The notes under the pieces: model-generated
The model's input: only the letters and a program-made list of their open reading frames with translations
What the model was told of the DNA's origin: nothing
The model's database searches: none
Position numbers and translations under genes: made by a program
Assembly (NCBI GenBank): GCA_020628095.1
Contig: JAHDFP010000010.1
Span: 1 to 64,000 of the forward strand
Length of the DNA stretch: 64,000 bases
Direction of reading: 5' to 3'
Source of the DNA: Saprospiraceae bacterium
Lineage (GTDB): Bacteria; Bacteroidota; Bacteroidia; Chitinophagales; Saprospiraceae
Shown here: piece after piece, positions 25,746 through 34,662 of the stretch
How positions within the stretch are numbered: the first letter of the stretch is position 1
Layout of the letters: every line of letters starts with the position of its first letter

Positions 25746-26957
25746 TTATTTCTTTTCGTATTTCTTATGGGCATAGTCGATAGCCTCTAGTAGCCTGTCC
25801 AATGCTTCATGTAACTCGTCCTCCTGATAGATAAGTGGTGGAGCTAATCGGAAAGATCTGTTATTGAATAAAAAATAATCGACGATCACGCCATTGTCCA
25901 TTGCTTTATTGACCACATGCTTGAGATACTTTCTTTTAGTTAGTTCTACAGCCATCATCAGGCCAGAGGATCTTACTTCTTTGATGATCGGATGCTGTAG
26001 CTTGGACTTTATAATTTTTTCTTTAGTCGATACACCTGATATGATATCACTAGCTAATAAGGTCTGTAGGGTAGCGTATGCCGCAGCACACACGACGGGG
26101 TGACCGCCAAAGGTAGTGATATGACCTAAGTCAGGTTTTTTGGCAAATAGATTGATCAGCTCGTGATGTCCTACTAATCCGCCTATGGGCATCCCGCCTC
26201 CCATGGCCTTGCCTATACACATGAGATCAGGAATAACCTCATACTTCTGATGAGCGAATAGCTGACCTGTCCTCCCAAATCCAGTCTGTATCTCGTCCAA
26301 AACGAGTAACGCGTTCATCTCATGACATCTTGCGCGTAACTTCTTCAGGTAATCATTTTGTGGAGGAATGACGCCTGCCTCGGCTTGTACAGGTTCGGCT
26401 ATGACGGCAGCCGTACGAGAGCCTATTTTCTTTAGATCCTCTTCATTATTATATTCTATAAACTTTACTCCTGGTATCAAAGGAAGAAATGCACCAGAAT
26501 ATTCCAAATCAGACCTCAGTGATTCCGCTCCCTGTGTACTGCCATGGTATGCGTGACGACAAGCTATAATCTCACGTCTTCCGGTGGCGCGCTTGGCTAA
26601 TTTCATGGCGGCTTCTATGACTTCGCTACCTGAGTTAAGATAATAGACACAATCCAGAGATTCGTCTAGATTGTCCTTAAGTAGTTGTGCAAATTTTATT
26701 TGCGGAGATTGGATGTGTTCTCCATAGACCATGGTGTGGAGATACTTGTCCAGTTGATCTTTTATGGCCGATGTAACGGCTGGGTGTCTATGACCCAATG
26801 AGCTAACAGATATACCTGAGTTAAGGTCGAAATACTTTTTACCCTGTGTATCATAAATAAAAACACCTTCCGCCTTGGAGACTTCTAGAGCTAATGGAAA
26901 AGTACTTGTCTGGCCCACATGAGAAAGAAACAGATCTCGTTTAGAAAGCGCTTGCAT
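25746..26957 (-). CDS. Class III PLP aminotransferase (acetylornithine/GABA type)
   Basis: A 403-residue fold-type I aminotransferase. The motif LVLDEIQTGFGRTG positions the PLP ring, and the cofactor lysine is K250 in CIGKAMGGGMPIGG. LNSGSEVIEAAMKLAKRATGR binds phosphate. Class III enzymes act on omega-amino groups such as those of acetylornithine, ornithine or 4-aminobutyrate. Neighbours give no pathway clue, so the substrate stays open. It lies 95 bases from the acetyltransferase on the same strand and divergent from the thioredoxin pair. Confidence 0.9.
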   Translation of the reverse strand: MQALSKRDLFLSHVGQTSTFPLALEVSKAEGVFIYDTQGKKYFDLNSGISVSSLGHRHPAVTSAIKDQLDKYLHTMVYGEHIQSPQIKFAQLLKDNLDESLDCVYYLNSGSEVIEAAMKLAKRATGRREIIACRHAYHGSTQGAESLRSDLEYSGAFLPLIPGVKFIEYNNEEDLKKIGSRTAAVIAEPVQAEAGVIPPQNDYLKKLRARCHEMNALLVLDEIQTGFGRTGQLFAHQKYEVIPDLMCIGKAMGGGMPIGGLVGHHELINLFAKKPDLGHITTFGGHPVVCAAAYATLQTLLASDIISGVSTKEKIIKSKLQHPIIKEVRSSGLMMAVELTKRKYLKHVVNKAMDNGVIVDYFLFNNRSFRLAPPLIYQEDELHEALDRLLEAIDYAHKKYEKK

Positions 26958-27122
26958 TGGGATAAATTTATACCGACTAAGTTATACTGCTGTTAAAATT
27001 GTAAAGGATTGACTGTAAAATTCGTTTTAAAAATGGAATTCATGGTCTGATTTGTCCATTTTTGCATAAGAGAATGATTTTTAGACCTTTATCTTTAATT
27101 TTTCTATTTTAAAAAGAAAACT

Positions 27123-28298
27123 ATGCGCTTGCGATTATCTGGATTATTGGTTGTATTATTTTGCTCTTCATTGGTCTATGGACAGGGTATTCAGTTCTTT
27201 GATGGTACATGGAAGGAAGCCCTAGCAGAGGCACAAAAAGGAGATAAAATAGTTTTCGTGGATGCTTATGCAACCTGGTGTGGACCTTGTAAACGCATGG
27301 CGAAAAAAGAATTTACCAAAGCCGACGTAGGCGATTTTTATAATTCCAACTTTATCAATGTCAAATTGGATATGGAAAAATCTGACGGGATGAGTTTTGG
27401 AGCAAGTTATCCAGTGCAGGCATTTCCTACCTTATTCTATCTAGATCCAGAGGGGGAGATGCTCAAAAAAGTGACAGGAGGACAGACGGGAGATAAACTC
27501 ATAGAGTTAGCAAAACTGGCTATCAAGTCGTATGACAAAACCGACAAGTTTGCAGAGCTATACGAACAAGGAAAAAGAGACTATGATCTCATGGTCAATT
27601 ATGTAAAGGAACTCAACAAAGTAGGCAAACCAAGTCTCAAAATATCTAACGATTATATAAAGTCTAATCCAGATATATCTGATGTAGAAAAGGCGGCATT
27701 CTTAATGGAGGCTGTAACAGAATCAGATTCTAAATTATTTAATCAGTTGGCCTCACTCAGAGACGAAGCCATCGAAGCGAGTTCAGAAGAAGAATACAAA
27801 ATGGTGGTAGAAGAGGCCGTATTCGCCACTATAAAGAAAGCTGTAGAATATGATTATGAAGACCTTGTACAAGAAGCGATTACCCAATACAACAAGGCTG
27901 ATATAGGTGATAATAAAATGCTCGAGCAAAAGGCCTATATGGAATATTATAAGCTCAATGGCGACTATTCTTCTTGGGAAACAACATCCAAGAAATTACT
28001 GAAAAAGCAGGGTAAGAAAAATCCAGACTTATATAAAGAGCATCTGAGAATCATAGGTCAATACTATCGCCACAATGCCGAGTCAATGGATTATGCAGAT
28101 GAGATCTATCAGCAACTTATCAAGAAAGAAGATAGCACAGATAATTATCTGGGGTATATTCAGTTCTTATCCAAAAATAAAAGGATGGATGACGCGTTAA
28201 AGATTACGAATGACGCTATCAAAAAAGCGAAATCAAGAAAAGAAGATATAACTAACTTAGAGAGGATGTTAGACTATTTGAAAACCTCTCAAGGATAA
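27123..28298 (+). CDS. Secreted thioredoxin-fold protein with helical tail (first of a pair)
   Basis: A 391-residue protein with a signal peptide (1-20) and a thioredoxin domain (about 24-135) with redox pair C53 and C56 in TWCGPCKRMAKKEF, plus a cis-proline loop (AFPTLFYLDPEG). The remaining 255 residues are predicted helical, TPR-like, and unlike thioredoxin. It likely works in the periplasm on disulfides. The second gene follows 15 bases later with the same order of domains, so the two are probably cotranscribed. Confidence 0.88.
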   Translation: MRLRLSGLLVVLFCSSLVYGQGIQFFDGTWKEALAEAQKGDKIVFVDAYATWCGPCKRMAKKEFTKADVGDFYNSNFINVKLDMEKSDGMSFGASYPVQAFPTLFYLDPEGEMLKKVTGGQTGDKLIELAKLAIKSYDKTDKFAELYEQGKRDYDLMVNYVKELNKVGKPSLKISNDYIKSNPDISDVEKAAFLMEAVTESDSKLFNQLASLRDEAIEASSEEEYKMVVEEAVFATIKKAVEYDYEDLVQEAITQYNKADIGDNKMLEQKAYMEYYKLNGDYSSWETTSKKLLKKQGKKNPDLYKEHLRIIGQYYRHNAESMDYADEIYQQLIKKEDSTDNYLGYIQFLSKNKRMDDALKITNDAIKKAKSRKEDITNLERMLDYLKTSQG

Positions 28299-28313
28299 GC
28301 CCCATACGACCTT

Positions 28314-29717
28314 ATGTTGATAAGAATTCTGTTTTTTGTTCTCTTATGTCATGTCAGTTATGCACAGTCCAGTCAGATTAGATTTGCTAATATTGACTTA
28401 CGTGCGGCTAAGCAACGTGCGACCATAGAGGACAAGCTGATTTTTATTGACACCTATACACAATACTGTGTCGCTTGCAAAAGAATGAATCGCGAGTTCG
28501 CCGATCCTAAGGTGGCGAAGTACTTTAATAAGCATTTTATCAATGTCAAAATAGACATGGAAACAGAAGCGGGCGACATTCTTAAAAGTGCTTATCAGGT
28601 CGTCTTTTTGCCCACGCTGATGTTCGTGGATAAAAATGGGAATCTAAAATTTAAAGTAGATAATGCGATAAGTGGGGCAGAGCTATTGGCATTCGGTAAA
28701 CATTATCAAGAGAAAATCTATCCAGGGTCTAATCCTATCGTACATCATAGTACAGCAAGCAGCACAACTCGTCCCCCTAGAACTCCACCTACACAAAGAA
28801 AAACGACCTCAACCGTCTCTAAACCAACAAAAGCTGTAAGAACTAAAACTGAACCAGTTGTCGCGGCGGCAAGCACGAGGACAAGTACCAATACCAAGAC
28901 AAAGAAAGCCTCAAATCCACCAGTCATCGAAAAGACAAAGCCCAGTGCAGATGACATACAAGATGATGGAAGAGGCGAAAAGGTGCTCTATGTGATGGGG
29001 CAGGGTGGAGATAACCTTCCTCCAGAAATCTTGAAGCAAGAAGCCTATTTCAGATTACAACTAATGGATGGTAGTCATGTTGATGCCGCAAGTAAATATC
29101 TAGATACTCAGTCAGATTGGTCCAGTTCGGCTAATATCAAATTCATTTTTGATTTTCTTTACTCTGTACAGTCAAGAGAGTTTGATTACATGATAGAGCA
29201 GAAGCCTTTATTCGAAAAAATAATAGGCGCGGAAAAGGTTAAACAGACCGTAGATATATTGGTTACTAAAGAACTAGAACGAGCTTATCCCCGACCTAAT
29301 CTAGAACAAGCCAAAACGCTCTATGGTTATGTATCAGATAATCACGCTCAGGATGCTTATGAGTATATGTTATCACGATATATCAAGGAAGGCAACAAAG
29401 AAGAATTCGGATCATTGGCCGATAGATACTTTAAGACCTACGAAAGTCAAAATGCCAGCCTCTATAATGATTACGCCGTAAGTCTGTTACAAAAAAGCAC
29501 CGCCAAAAAAGTCATGAAATGGGCCTATGAAAACATAGATAAAGCCATCGTCTTAGATGATAAGCAAAGCAGTTACTTCCTGACTAAAGCCATCATAGAG
29601 CAAAGAATGGGTAAAGAAAAACAAGCTGCCGCAACTGCCCAGCAAGCCCTCATGATTGCCAAAGAAAGTGGTCAGAACATCTTAGAGATCAATAAGTTTA
29701 TTGATACGATCTTGTAG
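28314..29717 (+). CDS. Secreted thioredoxin-fold protein with Thr/Lys-rich linker and helical tail (second of a pair)
   Basis: A 467-residue protein with a signal peptide (1-17), then a thioredoxin domain (about 20-130) whose redox pair is C52 and C55 in QYCVACKRMNREF; the CVAC center is less common than CGPC. Residues 140-215 are a low-complexity linker rich in Thr, Lys, Ala and Pro, consistent with a flexible spacer. The last 240 residues are helical. The pair could be paralogues specialised for different partners. It ends 12 bases before the converging T9SS-cargo gene. Confidence 0.85.
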   Translation: MLIRILFFVLLCHVSYAQSSQIRFANIDLRAAKQRATIEDKLIFIDTYTQYCVACKRMNREFADPKVAKYFNKHFINVKIDMETEAGDILKSAYQVVFLPTLMFVDKNGNLKFKVDNAISGAELLAFGKHYQEKIYPGSNPIVHHSTASSTTRPPRTPPTQRKTTSTVSKPTKAVRTKTEPVVAAASTRTSTNTKTKKASNPPVIEKTKPSADDIQDDGRGEKVLYVMGQGGDNLPPEILKQEAYFRLQLMDGSHVDAASKYLDTQSDWSSSANIKFIFDFLYSVQSREFDYMIEQKPLFEKIIGAEKVKQTVDILVTKELERAYPRPNLEQAKTLYGYVSDNHAQDAYEYMLSRYIKEGNKEEFGSLADRYFKTYESQNASLYNDYAVSLLQKSTAKKVMKWAYENIDKAIVLDDKQSSYFLTKAIIEQRMGKEKQAAATAQQALMIAKESGQNILEINKFIDTIL

Positions 29718-29729
29718 TAGAAAATAGAG

Positions 29730-31430
29730 TTATTGAGACAATTTCAAGAACTTTTTACTTCCGTGATATCTTCCATCATTTAATATTCTTATAAAATACG
29801 ATCCTGAGGCAAGATCAGAGGTGTCTATTCTCTGAAGGCGAGTACCATTAGCAGGAATAACATCGATAATTCTTCCCATGATATCATATATCTCAATACT
29901 TCCGAATAATCTATAATTGGATCTAATTTGTACCTGAATAGAATTAGGGTTAGGAAATAGACTCCACTCTAGCTTGGATGGTGGCATAAGGACTCTCGTG
30001 ACTGGAATACCCATGTCCTCTGCACTAAATCTAAACCATTCTGGATGCCAAGAAGCTTTAGCACCATCTTTATAACAAGAATGAGTAATTTTCATGATAA
30101 CATCGCCGTCATCCAAGACCTCTAGAAACTCCACAGACCCAACCCAGTTTTGTTCTTTTATTGTTAGAGTCTTTAATGGTTGGATGTATCCGTCCTTGGT
30201 ACTTTGATATAGCGAAATATTAGAATTACCCTCTTCGATAAACTCTCTAAAAGGCATATAAAAAATGCTATCACTATGAAAAACAATATTTTTGGATGAG
30301 AAATAGCTAGGTTGTTCACCATTGAATAAAGGACGAAATGTTTTTATTAGCTCGAATTTTGTATTCAATAGAAAGTATTGCCGATCACAATTAATGTAAG
30401 AGGCGGTTTCTGGAAAAGTATTAGAACAAGAATGTAGTAGAATGTGATTCTTATCAACGTACACAAAATGAAGTCTACTAAAAGTATCTATTCCTATTTC
30501 TTGCAAGTTGACATCTCGCATCATCTCAAAGTCAGAATTATACTCGGTAATTATGGCGTCAAAAGTATATCCAGTTTCTATATTAGTCCTTGGTGAATAT
30601 TGCTCGATATGCAAATATGTATTATCGGGGCTCAATTTTAGTTGTCCCCTATTGTACGCTTCACTTTTTAGTAATTCTCTATTGCTAAAGCGTCCGACAA
30701 CAACAGTATCAGGTGGCTTAGTTAAATGACCTAAAGTATCTATTAGTGTCCTTCTTAAATTAAGTCCCTTTCCAACAATGTAGTTTTTGGCGTCAATAAA
30801 ATTCTCTAAGCGATCTTCGTAGAAAAAATTATAAGAACTACCCCTCTTATTCACATCGTATGCCATAGAATCTGATAAGGGCGGGGTAAAATATTTTAAT
30901 AGCTGTCCCGTATTTACATCATATATTCGGCAAAAATATTTTCCTGTGTTTTGTCCCGAGAAATTTATCGTTTCTGTAGATATAGAATCAGGCAGGTTTT
31001 CTCTAAACCCGTACACATATAAAGCCTCTTTCTTTACTTTTGCTTCGCTAATCTGTTCCCTAAAGGCATGACTTCTGATGTCCTCTAAGATTTGCCATTG
31101 AAGTTCCCCTGTTTCTAAATCTATTTTTTCTATTAAAGAACTGGATATATCGTGACATATCTCATGTTCGGTTATTGAATATATAAATCCATCGTGGATA
31201 AAAGAGCCTCCATCAAAACCAAAATGGATCATTCCGTCATTCTGTTCAACTTGCCAATCATAAAAACAAGAAGGCTCGTAACCAATCATGGAGCTATCTA
31301 TAGTCAGATAGCTCCACAAAGGTTCTGTGTCTTCAAAATCCAAGGATTTGTAAGAACATGGGAATAGTTGTGCATTAATGCCAGTACAAATTGTTTGTAA
31401 AAATATGGCTATATAAATCGTCTTCTTCAA
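29730..31430 (-). CDS. Secreted protein of unknown function with T9SS sorting domain
   Basis: A 566-residue protein with a signal peptide (about 1-20), a long body without a recognised domain that looks beta-rich (propeller-like repeats such as FDAIITEYNSDFEMMRDV are not clear), and a C-terminal T9SS domain (about 490-566): SLFPNPNSIQVQIRS, SIEIYDIMGRIIDVIPANG, then SGSYFIRILNDG. That tail sends cargo across the outer membrane. The only start in frame is TTG at 31430, eight bases after the stop of the broken lipoprotein gene, so the two probably formed one unit. Confidence is high for secretion, low for role. Confidence 0.8.
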   Translation of the reverse strand: MKKTIYIAIFLQTICTGINAQLFPCSYKSLDFEDTEPLWSYLTIDSSMIGYEPSCFYDWQVEQNDGMIHFGFDGGSFIHDGFIYSITEHEICHDISSSLIEKIDLETGELQWQILEDIRSHAFREQISEAKVKKEALYVYGFRENLPDSISTETINFSGQNTGKYFCRIYDVNTGQLLKYFTPPLSDSMAYDVNKRGSSYNFFYEDRLENFIDAKNYIVGKGLNLRRTLIDTLGHLTKPPDTVVVGRFSNRELLKSEAYNRGQLKLSPDNTYLHIEQYSPRTNIETGYTFDAIITEYNSDFEMMRDVNLQEIGIDTFSRLHFVYVDKNHILLHSCSNTFPETASYINCDRQYFLLNTKFELIKTFRPLFNGEQPSYFSSKNIVFHSDSIFYMPFREFIEEGNSNISLYQSTKDGYIQPLKTLTIKEQNWVGSVEFLEVLDDGDVIMKITHSCYKDGAKASWHPEWFRFSAEDMGIPVTRVLMPPSKLEWSLFPNPNSIQVQIRSNYRLFGSIEIYDIMGRIIDVIPANGTRLQRIDTSDLASGSYFIRILNDGRYHGSKKFLKLSQ

Positions 31431-31438
31431 ATTAAATG

Positions 31439-32204
31439 CTAATTACAACGACTTATACAATTTGCTTGCGTGCCAAATGGATGACAAGGGCTAGAAATTG
31501 TTCCTTCACATTCTCCAGAAAGATTTTCTGTCCACTGTTCTAATTTAATTGCTCTTCCATTTTCACCATTGCACCATTTTGTCCTTTCTATGCAGCACCC
31601 TGAGATAGATTCTCCACAGGAAGCATAAACTGCTGTTGGAATAGGAAGACTATTACTATCGCCTTGATCTGTTTCTGCCATTTCATAACACAGTTCTACG
31701 CAATTCATCATTATAAAATTAGAATGTACTGTAGAACCTCCTGAAGAGCAATCGTCTAGACTAGCTCTAATATCCATATAGAATTCTATCGCAAATTCAG
31801 ATGCACAAAGTCAAACTCCTTACTATTCATTACACAATTTACAGGACTGACTATTTCAATTCTGAAGTCTTCAAAATTGTATTCCACATTACCGTCAACG
31901 TAACACATATTGTAACGGTGGCGTATACATTGACAGTACAGTCAAAATATATACTTTTAAAGTCACTTATAAGCAAAATCTCTTCTGAAGGATCACAAAT
32001 TCCTTGAGGTTCGCAAGGCGCGCTTCGAGATTCTAACTGTGTGTCAAAAACTGTTTTGACCTCAGATTCACTTTGATTACAAGCGAAAAATAAAATAGAA
32101 CAGAAAATTAAAAAGAATGAAGCTCTGAAAATTAGTTTGTTTTGTGTTTTGTGTTTTGTGTCATCATGATAAGTTGTTTTTCTCAATATATTGGAAATTG
32201 ACAT
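31439..32204 (-). pseudogene. Lipoprotein gene broken by two frameshifts
   Basis: On the minus strand the gene opens with a lipoprotein signal (LIFCSILFFACNQ) and then CEPQGICDPSEEILLISDF in one frame, reaching a stop at 31851. From about 31940 the next frame reads RHRYNMCYVDGNVEYNF and IVSPVNCVMNSKEFDFVH, and from about 31815 the third frame reads CASEFAIEFYMDIRASLDDC and runs to 31439 with many cysteines. Each switch equals one missing base. Adding two bases gives 768, exactly 256 codons, supporting a single 255-residue ancestor. It is cysteine-rich with no known family. True decay or assembly error cannot be told apart here. Confidence 0.7.
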
Positions 32205-32297
32205 AATGCGGAATATTTTAACATATTTAGGCCTAATTAATTTCCATTTATTCTGATTAATGTCTCTAAAAACAAATAATCTAATTGCTTTTACAAC

Positions 32298-33920
32298 TTA
32301 ATCTTCTTCCACATACACCACCTCATACCGAGGCCTAAAACTCTCTGGATCAGCCATCGCCATATATTTTTGCCATCTTCTTGGAATGGATTCTTCGCTG
32401 AGTAGGCATCCTTCTGTGATGTATGGATATAATTCCTGATAGCTTCTGGATGTGTGTTGTTCTACTCTTTGATAGACGTGACTGCGGTTGATTTGGTCAG
32501 GGTGATTAATACCTGCGGCGGCCATGAGCTCTACGAATACTTTGACAGTTTCTTTGTGATAATTGGCGACGCGGACTTTTTTATCCGTGACATCCAGACC
32601 CTTGACTAAAGAAGGATTTTGGGAGGCGACACCAGTAGGACAGGTGTTATGATTGCACTCCAGCGCCTGTATGCAACCTAGTGCCATCATCATGGCTCTG
32701 GCAGAATAGCACACATCTGCACCGAGAGATATGTTTTTGAACATATCAAAACCAGAAACGATCTTGCCTGAGGCGATAAGTGTTATATCTCTTTTCAGAT
32801 CAAATCCCACGAGCGCATTATAGGCGAATGTTAGCCCTTCCTTTACGGGGACACCGACAGAATTACTAAACTCTAACGGGGCGGCACCCGTGCCACCTTC
32901 TCCACCATCTATAGAAATAAAATCTGGTTTTATACCAGACGACTTCATGGCTTTGCAGATGGCTAAGAACTCGCTGCGATGACCGATACATAGCTTGAAC
33001 CCTATAGGTTTTCCTCCTGATAAGTCCCGACACTTCTTGACGAACTGCAATAACTCCATAGGTGTCTTAAAGGCTTTATGATATGGCGGTGATAGTACAG
33101 CTTTGTAGGGTTCGATGTTTCTGATCTTGGCTATTTCTGGAGTCGCTTTTTTGGCAGGTAGAATTCCCCCATGTCCTGGCTTAGCGCCTTGCGATAATTT
33201 GATCTCGACCATCTTGACATTATCAGCAGCCGTTCTTTCACCGAATAGGTCTGGGTCAAAGTGGCCATCATCACGACGACATCCAAAGTAACCTGTCCCA
33301 ATCTGATAAATGAGATCTCCACCGAACTTATCATGATAGGGAGATATACCTCCTTCTCCCGTGTTATGTGCAAAGTCGCCAATCTTAGCTCCTCCATTAA
33401 GAGCCATAATTGCATTCTTACTAAGAGAACCAAAGCTCATGGCACTCACATTAAAGACACTGCAACTATATGGTTGCTTGCAATCCGGTCCGCCTATTGT
33501 TACCCTAGGATGTTGGATCAGATCATGATGATCTAGTGCTGCAATACTATGATTCATCCATTCGTATCCCTCTTGATATACATTGAGTTGTGTACCGAAA
33601 GGTGTGGTGTCATTGACCAGCTTAGATCTCTGATATACTATATTTCTTTTGAGCCTACTGAAAGGACGCCCATCTGTGTCAGGTTCTACAAAGTACTGAT
33701 AGAGCTTGGGGCGCAGCCATTCCGCGACGTACCTTGATCTTCCTACGAGTGGAAAATTTCTTTTTAGCGCATGCTTTTTTTGGAATATATCAATCCAGCC
33801 TAATGACATAAGAGGAACGAATAGCAATAGCAACCAAAACCAGATATTGCTGACATATAATCCCAAAAGAATGATCCCAATAGTGACTATGATAGAGAAA
33901 ATGATGAAGGCCGTACGCAT
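32298..33920 (-). CDS. FMN-binding glutamate synthase-like membrane protein
   Basis: A 540-residue protein with an N-terminal membrane helix pair (residues 2-45) and a large FMN-binding TIM barrel of the glutamate synthase type: MSFGSLSKNAIMALNGGAKI, NTGEGGISPYH, GQGAKPGHGG-like segment (here LSQGAKPGHGG), ISIDGGEGGTGAAP and CNHNTCPTGVASQ. It lacks the glutamine amidotransferase domain of true GltB, so it may use another nitrogen donor or catalyse a different FMN reaction. I start at ATG 33920; the frame opens earlier at a TTG. Annotated commonly as an FMN-binding glutamate synthase family protein. Confidence 0.9.
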   Translation of the reverse strand: MRTAFIIFSIIVTIGIILLGLYVSNIWFWLLLLFVPLMSLGWIDIFQKKHALKRNFPLVGRSRYVAEWLRPKLYQYFVEPDTDGRPFSRLKRNIVYQRSKLVNDTTPFGTQLNVYQEGYEWMNHSIAALDHHDLIQHPRVTIGGPDCKQPYSCSVFNVSAMSFGSLSKNAIMALNGGAKIGDFAHNTGEGGISPYHDKFGGDLIYQIGTGYFGCRRDDGHFDPDLFGERTAADNVKMVEIKLSQGAKPGHGGILPAKKATPEIAKIRNIEPYKAVLSPPYHKAFKTPMELLQFVKKCRDLSGGKPIGFKLCIGHRSEFLAICKAMKSSGIKPDFISIDGGEGGTGAAPLEFSNSVGVPVKEGLTFAYNALVGFDLKRDITLIASGKIVSGFDMFKNISLGADVCYSARAMMMALGCIQALECNHNTCPTGVASQNPSLVKGLDVTDKKVRVANYHKETVKVFVELMAAAGINHPDQINRSHVYQRVEQHTSRSYQELYPYITEGCLLSEESIPRRWQKYMAMADPESFRPRYEVVYVEED

Positions 33921-34061
33921 GACATTATTTTTATAAGTAAAAATTAGGATTCCTGAAAAGAAACAATCTACGAAATATATCAATATCCATTAATCGAAAA
34001 GATATGTGCCTGATAACCCATTTATTAAATATTAATTATTTTTATAATATAAATTAAAAAA

Positions 34062-34634
34062 ATGGGAAAGGTTCTAAAGATTATTTTGTGGATTGTTGTA
34101 TTATCAGTAATCTATATTTGGTTTTCGACAGTCTTTAACTCTTGTAGTGCTGACGCAGAAGGCTCAGAATCTATCATCGATGATACAGAAGCACTTATAG
34201 AGGATGTAGGAGATGGTATAGAGGAAGTATCGGCGGATAGTTTTGAAGATGAGGAGCTTGATTATTCTGATAGTGGAGAGGAAGATTTTGAGGACTTTGA
34301 GGAAGAGATAGTAGAAGAAATTATAGACGAAGAAGACATCGACCCAGAACCACCAGCGAGATATACTAAGAACACAAGTACAACTAAAACCTATAGTACA
34401 TCCTCTGGATCTTATATGCTCATAGCGGGCAATTATCTGGTAGAAACTAATGCAGGATCCATGCGTAGCAAGTTGAGCAACTTAGGTTATGGATCTGCGG
34501 AGATAGCTGTTTTTGATAATTCGCCTTACCATACAGTTATAGCTCAGCGGTATTCTGACTACAATTCTGCTTTTAGGGCATCTAATGATCTAAAGGACAA
34601 AGGCATAGAATGTTATGTCAAAAAAAGAAGCTAA
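34062..34634 (+). CDS. Membrane-anchored SPOR-domain protein with acidic linker
   Basis: A 190-residue protein: an N-terminal membrane helix (5-25), a strongly acidic linker (about 33-96; for example DEELDYSDSGEEDFEDFEEE), a Ser/Thr spacer (100-115), and a C-terminal SPOR domain (116-190; SYMLIAGNYLVETNAGSM through SDYNSAFRASNDLKDKGIEC). SPOR domains bind denuded peptidoglycan at division sites. The linker could span the periplasm; an early cysteine near residue 28 might allow lipidation, but the context is not a clear lipobox. A division role is inference. Confidence 0.8.
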   Translation: MGKVLKIILWIVVLSVIYIWFSTVFNSCSADAEGSESIIDDTEALIEDVGDGIEEVSADSFEDEELDYSDSGEEDFEDFEEEIVEEIIDEEDIDPEPPARYTKNTSTTKTYSTSSGSYMLIAGNYLVETNAGSMRSKLSNLGYGSAEIAVFDNSPYHTVIAQRYSDYNSAFRASNDLKDKGIECYVKKRS

Positions 34635-34662
34635 TCAATTAACTTAGAAAATAAAATCTTGA

